This document shows positions 49,327 to 57,027 of a stretch of DNA of 64,000 bases, in pieces; position 1 is the first letter of the stretch, and each line of letters begins with the position of its first letter. The translations under genes and the position numbers were made by a program. The notes below the pieces were generated by a model. The model had not been told where the DNA came from. It saw only the letters and a program-made list of their open reading frames with translations, and ran no database searches. Source of the stretch: Verrucomicrobiota bacterium (lineage in GTDB: Bacteria > Verrucomicrobiota > Verrucomicrobiia > Chthoniobacterales > SZAS-18); NCBI GenBank assembly GCA_019241085.1, contig JAFAXH010000100.1, positions 1 to 64,000 on the forward strand, read 5' to 3'.

Positions 49327-50178
49327 ATGCAAAAACTCGCATTCGCCAAAATGAACGGCGCCGGCAATGACTTCGTCCTGCTCGACAACCGCGCCAGCCA
49401 CCTCGCGCTCGACCGCGCGGCCGTCGCCCGGCTGTGCGACCGGCATCGCGGCGTCGGCGCCGACGGCGTCTTGATCGTCGAGCCGCCCGCGATTGACGGG
49501 CCGCGCGCGCACTATCGGATGCGTTATTACAACGCCGACGGCGGCGAGGTCGAGATGTGCGGCAACGGCGCGCGCTGTTTCGCGCGGTTCGCCGCGCACC
49601 TCGACGCGGGCGGCAACGGCGCGAGCCGCGAGCGCCACGGCGAATTGGCTTTTCAAACCATCGCCGGCGTCATCCACGCGCGGATCGAAGGCGAGGAGGT
49701 CGCGCTCGTCATGAGCCAACCCAAGGACGGTCGCGACGTGAGCGGCCTCATCGTGGCGGAGGAAATTCTCGCCCGCCTCGCGTTTCTAAATACCGGCGTG
49801 CCGCACGTCGTTGCCCAAGTCGCCGACACCGAAAAAGTGGACGTGCCGCGGCTCGGCGCGGCCTTGCGTTACCACGAAGAATTTGCGCCCGCGGGCACGA
49901 ACGCCAATTTCATGCAATGGCTCGGCCCGCGCGAGATTCGCGTCCGCACCTACGAACGCGGCGTCGAGGGCGAGACGCTCGCGTGCGGCACCGGCTGCGT
50001 GGCGAGCGCGCTCATTTTTGCCGAAACCAACAGCCTCGCCGCCGGCCCGGTCGCCGTGCAGGTGCGCGGCGGCGACACGTTGCGCGTCGGCTTTCAACGC
50101 ACGGGGCCGTTTGCATTTGAAAATGTGACGCTCACAGGCCCAGCGGACTTTGTGTTCCATGGCGAGATCGCGGTGTGA
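49327..50178 (+). CDS. dapF: Diaminopimelate epimerase
   Basis: 283 residues. Cofactor-free epimerase converting LL- to meso-diaminopimelate for peptidoglycan and lysine. The two catalytic cysteines are in EMCGNGARC and ACGTGCVAS; KMNGAGNDFVLLDN is the family start and LNTGVPHVV the substrate loop. dapA and dapB follow on the same strand, making a dapF-dapA-dapB unit. The ATG at 49327 is firm. Confidence 0.96.
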   Translation: MQKLAFAKMNGAGNDFVLLDNRASHLALDRAAVARLCDRHRGVGADGVLIVEPPAIDGPRAHYRMRYYNADGGEVEMCGNGARCFARFAAHLDAGGNGASRERHGELAFQTIAGVIHARIEGEEVALVMSQPKDGRDVSGLIVAEEILARLAFLNTGVPHVVAQVADTEKVDVPRLGAALRYHEEFAPAGTNANFMQWLGPREIRVRTYERGVEGETLACGTGCVASALIFAETNSLAAGPVAVQVRGGDTLRVGFQRTGPFAFENVTLTGPADFVFHGEIAV

Positions 50179-50234
50179 TTTTCTTTTTTCTGCGCCGGCT
50201 CGCTCCAAAAAAATCTCGTTAATTTTTTCACCTT

Positions 50235-51119
50235 ATGTTCCGAGGCACCTACACGGCGCTGGTCACTCCATTCACCCACGGGCAACTCGACGAAGACGCG
50301 CTCGCCGCGCACGTCGAACGCCAGATCGCCGCTGGCGTGGACGGCGTTTGCCCCGTCGGCACGACCGGCGAATCGCCCACGGTCACGCACGCCGAACACG
50401 TCCGCGCCGTCGAGATCGCCGTCGCCACGGCGCGCGGCCGTTGCCAGGTCATCGCCGGCGCCGGCTCGAACTCGACTGCGCACGCGCTGGAGCTTTTGCA
50501 CGCTGTCGAGGAAGCCGGCGCCGACGGCGCGCTCATCGTCACGCCGTATTACAACAAGCCGTCGCAGGAAGGGCTGTTCCGCCATTTCTGGACGCTCGCG
50601 CTGGCGACGAAATTGCCGATCGTGCTCTACAGCGTGCCCGCCCGTTGCGTGGTGGAAATCGGCGTGGAAACCGCCGCGCGTCTGGCCAGGGAATGCGCCA
50701 ACATCGTGGCCATCAAGGAAGCCGGCGGCAACGTGGATCGCGTCAGCCAACTGCGCGCGGCGCTGCCGGCGGGTTTTCCGATTCTCTGCGGTTGCGACGA
50801 GCTGAATCTGCCGATGCTCGCCGCCGGCGCGGACGGCGTGGTCAGCGTGGCGTCGAATCTCATTCCCCAGGAAATCGGCGACCTCGTCCGCGCCTTCGCC
50901 CGCGGCAAGCACGATCTCGCGCAGCACCTGCACGCGAAATATTACGCGCTCTGCAAAGACCTTTTCATCGACCCAAATCCCGTGCCGGTGAAAACCGCCA
51001 TGCTGCTCGCCGGCCTGCTGCCCAGCGACGAAGTGCGCCTGCCGTTGGTTCCCATGAGCAAGGAAAATTTGGCGCGGTTGAAAGCGACGCTCGCCGCGGC
51101 CGATTTGCTGCCAGGTTGA
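50235..51119 (+). CDS. dapA: 4-hydroxy-tetrahydrodipicolinate synthase
   Basis: 294 residues. Class I aldolase condensing pyruvate with aspartate-semialdehyde. PVGTTGESPTVTHAEH holds the substrate-binding motif, YYNKPSQEGLFRHF the Tyr of the proton relay, and IVAIKEAGGN the Schiff-base Lys. It is 56 bp after dapF. The C-terminal PVKTAMLLAGLL is typical. A feedback-sensitive type cannot be judged by eye. Confidence 0.96.
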   Translation: MFRGTYTALVTPFTHGQLDEDALAAHVERQIAAGVDGVCPVGTTGESPTVTHAEHVRAVEIAVATARGRCQVIAGAGSNSTAHALELLHAVEEAGADGALIVTPYYNKPSQEGLFRHFWTLALATKLPIVLYSVPARCVVEIGVETAARLARECANIVAIKEAGGNVDRVSQLRAALPAGFPILCGCDELNLPMLAAGADGVVSVASNLIPQEIGDLVRAFARGKHDLAQHLHAKYYALCKDLFIDPNPVPVKTAMLLAGLLPSDEVRLPLVPMSKENLARLKATLAAADLLPG

Positions 51120-51156
51120 GTTCACGCCTGCCGGATTGGAAGGAAGTGATCGAACC

Positions 51157-51921
51157 ATGAGCAGCGCACTTTCCATCGCGCTCCTCGGCGCGAGCGGCCG
51201 CATGGGCCAGGCGATCCGCGCGTGCGTCGCGCGCGAGCCGGCTGCGTGGAACATCGTCGCGGAAATCGGCCGCGGCGACGATCCCGCCGATGCGGCTGCC
51301 GCCAACACTGACGCCGTGTTCATCGACTTCTCGCTGCCCGACGCCACGCCCGCCGTGCTCCGCGCCGCGCGCGCGCTGCGTCGCCCGCTCGTGCTCGGCA
51401 CCACCGGACACGACGCGGCGGCGCGGAGCGAGATCGCGGAGACGGCTGAGACGGTGCCGATTGTCTTTGCGGCGAACTTCAGCGTCGGCGTGAACACGCT
51501 CTTCTGGCTCACGCGCAAAGCGGCGGAAATCCTCGGCGCCGATTTCGATTTGGAAGTCGTCGAGGTGCATCATCGGTTGAAAAAAGACGCGCCGAGCGGC
51601 ACCGCCCGCCGCCTGGCGGAAATCCTCGCCGCCGCCCGCGGACTTTCCGTTGAAAACGACCTGCGCCACGGCCGCGCCGGACTCGTCGGCCAGCGTCCTC
51701 CGGGCGAGATTGGCATCCACGCCGTGCGCGGCGGCGATGTGGTCGGCGAACACACCGTTTTTTTCGCCGGCCTCGGCGAGCGTTTGGAACTGACGCACCG
51801 CGCGACCAACCGCGAAACCTTCGCCGCCGGCGCGCTGCGCGCCGCGCGCTGGCTGCGCGCGCCCGACCGCGCGCCGGGCCTCTACGACATGGAAGACGTG
51901 CTCGGTTTGAAAAATCTATGA
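51157..51921 (+). CDS. dapB: 4-hydroxy-tetrahydrodipicolinate reductase
   Basis: 254 residues. NAD(P)H-dependent reductase following DapA. The Rossmann loop is LLGASGRMGQAI, the cofactor region GTTGHDAAA, and the substrate motif EVHHRLKKDAPSGTA with the catalytic His/Lys. GGDVVGEHTVFF is conserved. An AGGAAGTGA ribosome-binding stretch precedes the ATG at 51157. The stop overlaps the next gene by ATGA. Confidence 0.95.
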   Translation: MSSALSIALLGASGRMGQAIRACVAREPAAWNIVAEIGRGDDPADAAAANTDAVFIDFSLPDATPAVLRAARALRRPLVLGTTGHDAAARSEIAETAETVPIVFAANFSVGVNTLFWLTRKAAEILGADFDLEVVEVHHRLKKDAPSGTARRLAEILAAARGLSVENDLRHGRAGLVGQRPPGEIGIHAVRGGDVVGEHTVFFAGLGERLELTHRATNRETFAAGALRAARWLRAPDRAPGLYDMEDVLGLKNL

Positions 51922-52379
51922 AGCCCCTCGCCCGCCGCCTTGCGCTCACGTTTCTCGCCGCGTCGCTTTTGCCGCTGCCGCCGGCTGCCTTCGCGCAGAC
52001 TCCTGCCGCGACGCCGCCCGCGACGCAACCCGCCGACACTGCCGCCGGCCAGGCTGCCGCCGAGCAGTGGCTCGCGCTCGTGGACGCGGGCGATTACGCC
52101 GGCAGTTGGCGCGCGGCGGCGAGCTATTTCCAAGGCGCCGTGGACGAGGCGAAGTGGACCGCCTCCATCGGCCCGGTGCGTCAGCCCTTGGGCAAGATGC
52201 TCACCCGCAAGCTGCTCGTGGCGCGTTTCTCCAGCCAGATGCCCGGCGCGCCCGACGGACGTTACGTTTTCCTGCAATTTCAGACGGACTTTGAAAACAA
52301 GAAGACAGCGGTCGAAACCGTCGTGCCCATGCTCGACCGAGATGGTCACTGGAGAGTCTCCGGCTATTACGTCCGCTGA
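51918..52379 (+). CDS. DUF4019 family exported protein
   Basis: 153 residues. Signal peptide (LTFLAASLLPLPPAAFAQ), a Pro/Ala linker, then the DUF4019 domain: AEQWLALVDAGDYAGSW, EAKWTASIGPVRQPLG and VFLQFQTDFENKKTA, ending in DGHWRVSGYYVR. The family function is unknown; the fold resembles NTF2-like small domains. It overlaps dapB by 4 bp, so is translated with it, and folK overlaps its last 38 bp in another frame. Confidence 0.82.
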   Translation: MKPLARRLALTFLAASLLPLPPAAFAQTPAATPPATQPADTAAGQAAAEQWLALVDAGDYAGSWRAAASYFQGAVDEAKWTASIGPVRQPLGKMLTRKLLVARFSSQMPGAPDGRYVFLQFQTDFENKKTAVETVVPMLDRDGHWRVSGYYVR

Positions 52380-52914
52380 GTCAACGCCCGCCGGCATCGC
52401 GCTCGGCTCGAATCTCGGCGACCGGCTGGAAAATCTGCGCCGCGCCCGCGCGCTGCTGTGCGCGTTGCCCGGAGTGCGCGCGGGAAGCTGCGAGTCCGCG
52501 CCGGTCTTTGAAACCGCGCCGGTAGGTTGCGAACCGGGCGCGGCGGATTTTTTTAACACCGTCGTCGCCGTCCAGATCGACCCGTCGGTCGCGCCGCAAA
52601 ATTTCCTGGCTCGTCTCCGCGCCATTGAAATTCAACTCGGCCGGCCCGCGGAAAACCTGCGCGCGCGCAACGTCTCCCGCGTCATCGACCTCGACCTGCT
52701 CTACCTCGGCGACAGCGTGCTCGCGACGCCGACGCTCACGCTGCCGCATCCGCGCGTGAGCCAGCGCCGGTTCGTGCTCGCGCCGCTCGCCGCGTTGCGT
52801 CCCCACCTCATCCTGCCCGGCCAGCGCGCCAACGTCGCGGCGTTGCTCGCAGCGCTCGGGCCGGCGGAGACCGACGATGCCGCCGCCGTGCGCCTGGTCG
52901 CCGCGCATTGGTGA
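52342..52914 (+). CDS. folK: 2-amino-4-hydroxy-6-hydroxymethyldihydropteridine pyrophosphokinase (HPPK)
   Basis: 190 residues. Folate pathway enzyme transferring pyrophosphate from ATP to the pterin. IALGSNLGDRLENLRRA is the family start, FETAPVG and FFNTVVAVQ follow, and RVIDLDLLYLGD and LPHPRVSQRRFVLAPLAALRP hold the metal-binding Asp pair and the closing loop. The only reasonable ATG (52342) puts the first 13 codons inside the DUF4019 gene, so translation is probably coupled; a non-ATG start later is possible. Confidence 0.9.
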   Translation: MVTGESPAITSAESTPAGIALGSNLGDRLENLRRARALLCALPGVRAGSCESAPVFETAPVGCEPGAADFFNTVVAVQIDPSVAPQNFLARLRAIEIQLGRPAENLRARNVSRVIDLDLLYLGDSVLATPTLTLPHPRVSQRRFVLAPLAALRPHLILPGQRANVAALLAALGPAETDDAAAVRLVAAHW

Positions 52915-53024
52915 AAGACGCGACAAACCGTCGCCGAGACGATTTCTGCTCTGGACGCCGCCGCAGGCTTCGCGGATAAATGCAACGGTCCAATTGTTCT
53001 CTTCCCCTTTCTCCTCCGTTCGCC

Positions 53025-54122
53025 ATGAAATTCATCCTCAGTAAGGAAAAACTTCTCGAAGGTCTCCAGCAGGTGCAGAGCGTGGTCAGCACGCGCACCA
53101 CGCTGCCGATTCTTTCCAACGTCCTGCTGCAAGCCAGGGATGGTCACGTCACGTTGACGACCACCGATCTCGACGTGGGCGTGCGCGGCACTATCGAGGC
53201 GCAGATCGAGGAGGAGGGCGCCACGACGCTGCCGGCGCGCCGGCTTTTCAGCATCATCCGCGAGCTGCCCTCGGGCGAGATCAAGTTCGAGAGCGACGGC
53301 AAGAACGTCGCGTCGATCACCAGCGGCCACAGCTTTTTCAAAGTCCTCGGGCTGCCGGAGGACGAATTCCCGCCGTTGCCGAAATTTGAGAACGCCAAGA
53401 CCTACGCGCTGCAACAAAGCGCGCTGAAGGATGCGTTGAAGAAAACGAGCTTCGCCATCTCCACGGACGAGACGCGCTACGTGCTCAACGGCGTGCTCTG
53501 CTCCTTGCGCGACAACAAGCTCGTGCTCGTGGCCACCGATGGCCGGCGTCTGGCGATGGTCGATCTCGATTTGCCGATGGACGCCGAGCAGGAGACCAGC
53601 GTGATCGTGCCGGCCAAGGCCATCAACGAACTCAGCCGGCTCCTGCGCGACGAGGGCGAGGTGACGATGCGCCTCGGCGCCAATCAGGTGGCGTTTGAAC
53701 TCAACGGCACCCTGCTCATTTCCAAGCTCATCGAAGGCAACTATCCGAACTACAAACAGGTCATCCCGAGCGAGACCAAGGAGCGCATCAGCCTCGAGCG
53801 CGAGACGTTCCTGAACGCCGTCAAGCGCGTGGCGTTGCTGACCAGCGAGAAGTCGAATTCGGTGAAGCTGATGTTCACCAAAGACAACGTCGATATCGCC
53901 GCGAACAGCCCCGAGATCGGCGAAGCCAGGGAGAGCGTGCCGATCAAATACGGCGGGCGCGAATTTTCCATCGCCTTCAATCCCGAGTTCCTCATGGCGC
54001 CCTTGCGCGCGCTGAGCAACGACGAGGTGTTCCTGGAGTTGATCGACGAGATGAGCCCCGGCGTCGTGAAGGTCAACGCGCCGTTCCTCTACGTGCTCAT
54101 GCCGATGCGGATCAGTTATTGA
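53025..54122 (+). CDS. dnaN: DNA polymerase III beta sliding clamp
   Basis: 365 residues. Three clamp domains: SKEKLLEGLQQVQSVVSTRT with LPILSNVLLQA, then FAISTDETRYVLNGVLCSL, then PVNP-like AFNPEFLMAPLRAL and the end VLMPMRISY. It encircles DNA as a dimer and tethers the polymerase. The ATG at 53025 was chosen from the MKFILSK start; a 15-codon extension is not family-like. dnaA, recF and gyrB are not adjacent, so this is not the usual oriC neighbourhood. Confidence 0.97.
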   Translation: MKFILSKEKLLEGLQQVQSVVSTRTTLPILSNVLLQARDGHVTLTTTDLDVGVRGTIEAQIEEEGATTLPARRLFSIIRELPSGEIKFESDGKNVASITSGHSFFKVLGLPEDEFPPLPKFENAKTYALQQSALKDALKKTSFAISTDETRYVLNGVLCSLRDNKLVLVATDGRRLAMVDLDLPMDAEQETSVIVPAKAINELSRLLRDEGEVTMRLGANQVAFELNGTLLISKLIEGNYPNYKQVIPSETKERISLERETFLNAVKRVALLTSEKSNSVKLMFTKDNVDIAANSPEIGEARESVPIKYGGREFSIAFNPEFLMAPLRALSNDEVFLELIDEMSPGVVKVNAPFLYVLMPMRISY

Positions 54123-54238
54123 GCGCGGCGGGCGGTCAATCGCTACAGCCGGCGGTTTTCCGGTTGCGCCCGCGGATTTTTCTTTTAGCCTTGCCACCCG
54201 CAGCCTTTTCCGAAGAAAGGCCGCGACATCCCGCAAAC

Positions 54239-54320
54239 GCTCTCGTGGCGGAACTGGCAGACGCGCACGGCTCAGGACCGTGTGGGGCGACCCGTGGAGG
54301 TTCAAATCCTCTCGAGAGCA
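54239..54320 (+). tRNA. tRNA-Leu (anticodon CAG)
   Basis: 82 nt, class II. Acceptor stem GCTCTCG/CGAGAGC, anticodon stem CACGG/CCGTG with loop CTCAGGA (anticodon CAG), a long variable arm (TGGGGCGACCC region), and T loop GGTTCAAATCC. The discriminator is A and CCA is not encoded. A short T-rich tract (CTCTTTTTCC) follows and may help termination. Confidence 0.95.
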
Positions 54321-54539
54321 CTCTTTTTCCGGCTCCTGCCTTCTGGGAACCGGTTGCGTATGTCGCTGAATGCCAGCGGCGCAGGAAAATTTTCTTGCGA
54401 AAATCTCAAGCCCGCCTCGCGTGGAGCGTGCGAATCTGGCTTTAACGACAGGTTTTATCTTTCTCTGCAAAGCCGCTTGGCCAGCCAGAGAAGCCTGTCT
54501 CCTAACTCAGTTTAACTACTACTAGGAGGTTACTAGCTT

Positions 54540-54689
54540 ATGCTTTGGACAATCGCAGTTATTCTATTGGTCCTCTGGGCGGTCGGTTTGGTGAGCAGCT
54601 ACACCATTGGCGGATTCATCCACATCCTCCTGGTGATCGCTATCATCGTGATCCTGCTGCAAATCATCAACGGCCGGCGCGCGCTCTAG
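54540..54689 (+). CDS. Lmo0937-family small membrane protein
   Basis: 49 residues. Two hydrophobic helices (LWTIAVILLVLWAVGLVS and FIHILLVIAIIVILLQII) joined by a short loop and ending in NGRRAL, which matches the small DUF5670/Lmo0937 family. A perfect ribosome-binding site AGGAGGT lies 9-10 nt before the ATG, the strongest in this window. A CsbD-type stress gene follows, so a general stress role is plausible. Confidence 0.85.
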   Translation: MLWTIAVILLVLWAVGLVSSYTIGGFIHILLVIAIIVILLQIINGRRAL

Positions 54690-54773
54690 CTGCCGCCGCC
54701 ACTAACTATCGCCAGGTCGGCGGTTCGCTCCGTCGTTTAATCTCTTACAAACAACCCAGACAAACCCCACGCT

Positions 54774-54959
54774 ATGACTGAATCATCCATCAAAGGCAAC
54801 TGGCACGAGTTGAAAGGCAAGCTGAAACAAAAATATGGTCAACTGACCGATGACGACCTCACCTTCACCGAAGGCAAGGAGGAGGAGATGATGGGCCGCC
54901 TGCAGCAAAAACTCGGCCAGACGAAGGAGCAACTCCGCGACGAGATCAGCAAGCTCTGA
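54774..54959 (+). CDS. CsbD-family general stress protein
   Basis: 61 residues. IKGNWHELKGKLKQKYGQLTDDDL is the CsbD signature, followed by GRLQQKLGQTKEQLRDEI. Highly charged, probably a helical bundle in the cytoplasm. CsbD is a sigma-B-controlled stress protein of Bacillus; its biochemical role is unknown. It is 84 bp after the Lmo0937-type gene and ends at a strong terminator, so the two probably share a transcript. Confidence 0.92.
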   Translation: MTESSIKGNWHELKGKLKQKYGQLTDDDLTFTEGKEEEMMGRLQQKLGQTKEQLRDEISKL

Positions 54960-54995
54960 TCGGGACGCGTTGCCGCTTTCTTCCTGTCCTTCCCC

Positions 54996-55042
54996 GCGCC
55001 CGCCAGACTGGTCGCAAGATCGGTTGGCGGGCGCTTTGTTTT
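54996..55042 (+). terminator. Rho-independent terminator after the CsbD gene
   Basis: GCGCCCGCCA (54996-55005) pairs perfectly with TGGCGGGCGC (55025-55034) and is followed by TTTGTTTT. It lies 36 bp past the CsbD stop and is immediately followed by another palindrome. Confidence 0.85.
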
Positions 55043-55108
55043 GGAGGGCGGCGCTTTGTCGCCGCCGAAGAAGCGAAAGAAAACGGCGGCGACAAAGCGC
55101 CACCCTCC
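55043..55108. repeat. Palindromic element with 24-bp arms
   Basis: Arms 55043-55066 and 55085-55108 (core GGCGCTTTGTCGCCGCC) are complementary with one mismatch around an 18-bp loop. It lies between the CsbD terminator and the convergent cyclo-ligase stop, and could also end the minus-strand transcript. The form is that of an interspersed REP-type unit. Confidence 0.8.
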
Positions 55109-55109
55109 T

Positions 55110-55673
55110 TTAATCCGTCAGCACCTCGCCCACGGCGGCATCGTGCGCCTCCAACGGCAGCGACGGCAGGAGTTGAAAATCAAAACAAAGCCCAACGGTA
55201 TGCGCGCGGAAATCCGGCTCCGCCAACAGCCGGTCGTAAAACCCGCCGCCGCGGCCCAGACGGCTGCCGGCGGCGGTGAACGCCAGACCGGGAATCAGCG
55301 CGAGGCCGATCTCCGCCAGCGCCGTCGTCGGCGCGTCGGACGCCGGCTCGCGCAAGCCCCAGCGGATTGGCCGCAGCTCGTGCGCCGGCGCGCTCACCGC
55401 GCACGCCACCAGCCGCCGGCCGTCCATGCGTGGATAAAAAACGTGCTTGTCCGCGAGCTTCGTGCCGTCGAGCCAGAGCTGGTCCAAATCCGGCTCCACG
55501 CTCAGCGGCGCGAATAACAAAACGCTCTGCGCCGCGCGCCAGCGTTCCGTTGCGAGCAGCCGCGCCAGCAACCGCGCGGTGCGTTCCTGCCGTGCCGCCG
55601 GCGGCAGGTTGGCCAGCCGCGCGCGCATCCGGGCGCGCAACTCGTTTTTCGCCTCGGAGGGTCCGGGCATCAT
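55110..55673 (-). CDS. 5-formyltetrahydrofolate cyclo-ligase
   Basis: 187 residues. ATP-dependent conversion of 5-formyl-THF to 5,10-methenyl-THF. The signature LGRGGGFYDRLLA lies near residue 138, KNELRARMRARLANLP is the usual N-terminal helix, and IPGLAFTAAGSRLG is the nucleotide-loop region. A second Met at codon 2 makes the exact start (55673 or 55670) ambiguous. It is 44 bp downstream of lysC on the same strand. Confidence 0.93.
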   Translation of the reverse strand: MMPGPSEAKNELRARMRARLANLPPAARQERTARLLARLLATERWRAAQSVLLFAPLSVEPDLDQLWLDGTKLADKHVFYPRMDGRRLVACAVSAPAHELRPIRWGLREPASDAPTTALAEIGLALIPGLAFTAAGSRLGRGGGFYDRLLAEPDFRAHTVGLCFDFQLLPSLPLEAHDAAVGEVLTD

Positions 55674-55717
55674 GACAGGGAAAAGCTACTCGCTTTCCCG
55701 CCGTCTCCAAACGCCGC

Positions 55718-56947
55718 TTAAACGGTGTAGGCTCCTTCGTTCAATCCAAAATACGCGTGCGTCCGCTGCGTCGCTTCGGCCAGCCGCGACTCATCGAGCA
55801 CCACGGCGATTTTGATTTCCGAAGTCGAGATCATCTGGATGTTGATGCCGCCCTGCCCGAGGCAATCGAACAGCTTTGCCGCGATGCCCGAATGCGAGCG
55901 CATGCCGATGCCGACGACCGAGAGTTTCGCGATGCCATCCTGCGCGCTCATGCCCGCCGCGCCGATGCGCGCGACCACCGGCTCCAAGGTTGCTTGCGCG
56001 CGCGCCAAGTCGTCTTTGTTCAAAGTAAAGGAAACGTCCGTCGCGCCGTGGGCCGAGACGTTTTGCACGATCATGTCGATGACCAGGTGCGCCTCGGCCA
56101 GCGCGTTGAAAATCGCCGCCGCCGTGCCCGGCCGATCCGGCACGCCGGCGACCGTCACTTTGGCCTGGTTTTTCTCCACGCTGATGCCGCGGATGACGAC
56201 GCTTTCCATGCTAGGCGTTTCTTCGACGATCATGGTGCCGGGGTTGTTGTTGAATGAATTGCGAACTTCAAAACGGACGCCGAATTTCTTGGCAAACTCG
56301 ACCGAGCGCGACTGCATGACCTTTGAGCCGCTGCTCGCCATTTCGAGCATTTCCTCATAGGAAATTTCGTCGAGCTTGCGCGCGTCCGGGACCAGCCGTG
56401 GGTCGCACGTATAGACGCCATCGACATCGGTGAAAATCTGGCAAAGGTCGGCGTTGACCGCCGCCGCCAGCGCGATGGCCGTGAGGTCCGAGCCGCCGCG
56501 GCCGAGCGTGGTGATTTGCCCTTCCATCGTCTGCCCCTGGAAGCCAGCCACGATGACAACCGCGCCGTCGTCGAGCAACCGATGCACCTGCTTCGGCGTG
56601 ATGTTGGCGATCTTCGCCTTCGTGTGGACGCCGTCGGTCACGATGCCCGCCTGCGCGCCGGTGAGCGACACCGCGCGCGCCCCCGCCGCGTGCAACGCCA
56701 TGGCCAAGAGCGCGATGGTCGTCTGCTCGCCGGTGGCCAGGAGCACGTCGAGCTCGCGCTCGGGCGGATCGGGCGCGACCTCGCGCGCGAGTTTGATCAA
56801 GCCATCCGTGACACCGCTCATCGCGGAAACCACCACGACCACGCCGTGGCCGGCGCGCTGCGTTTCGATCACGCGCTGCGCAACGCGGCGGATGCGCTCG
56901 GTGTTGCCGACGCTGGTGCCGCCGTATTTCTGGACGAATAGAGCCAC
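55718..56947 (-). CDS. lysC: Aspartate kinase
   Basis: 409 residues. First step from aspartate to lysine, threonine and methionine. KYGGTSVGNTERIRRVA is the N-terminal kinase motif, followed by TTLGRGGSDLTAIALA and TDVDGVYTCDPRLV. Two C-terminal ACT domains (about 265-330, 345-405) usually bind feedback inhibitors: VTVAGVPDRPGTAAAIFNAL and VGIGMRSHSGIAAKLFDCL. It is monofunctional, with no homoserine dehydrogenase part. dapF-dapA-dapB lie 4 kb away on the other strand. Confidence 0.96.
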   Translation of the reverse strand: MALFVQKYGGTSVGNTERIRRVAQRVIETQRAGHGVVVVVSAMSGVTDGLIKLAREVAPDPPERELDVLLATGEQTTIALLAMALHAAGARAVSLTGAQAGIVTDGVHTKAKIANITPKQVHRLLDDGAVVIVAGFQGQTMEGQITTLGRGGSDLTAIALAAAVNADLCQIFTDVDGVYTCDPRLVPDARKLDEISYEEMLEMASSGSKVMQSRSVEFAKKFGVRFEVRNSFNNNPGTMIVEETPSMESVVIRGISVEKNQAKVTVAGVPDRPGTAAAIFNALAEAHLVIDMIVQNVSAHGATDVSFTLNKDDLARAQATLEPVVARIGAAGMSAQDGIAKLSVVGIGMRSHSGIAAKLFDCLGQGGINIQMISTSEIKIAVVLDESRLAEATQRTHAYFGLNEGAYTV

Positions 56948-56978
56948 GGGCTGATTGGGGAAAAGATGGGAGCCATGA

Positions 56979-57018
56979 CTGATTAGCCGCGGATGGACGC
57001 GGAGGAAACGCGGATTTT
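56979..57018. repeat. Interspersed repeat, copy 2 of 2 (inverted relative to 49,271)
   Basis: The plus strand reads CTGATTAGCCGCGGATGG, then CGCGGAGGAAACGCGGAT. It is the reverse complement of the 49271-49311 copy apart from three differences. It sits between lysC and the HtrA-like gene stop. Confidence 0.7.
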
Positions 57019-57027
57019 CAGATTTTT

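Noticed and set aside
43539-54122. recF and dnaN in one window as evidence of the replication origin
   Set aside because: They are 8.4 kb apart on opposite strands, and no dnaA, gyrB or DnaA-box cluster is seen.
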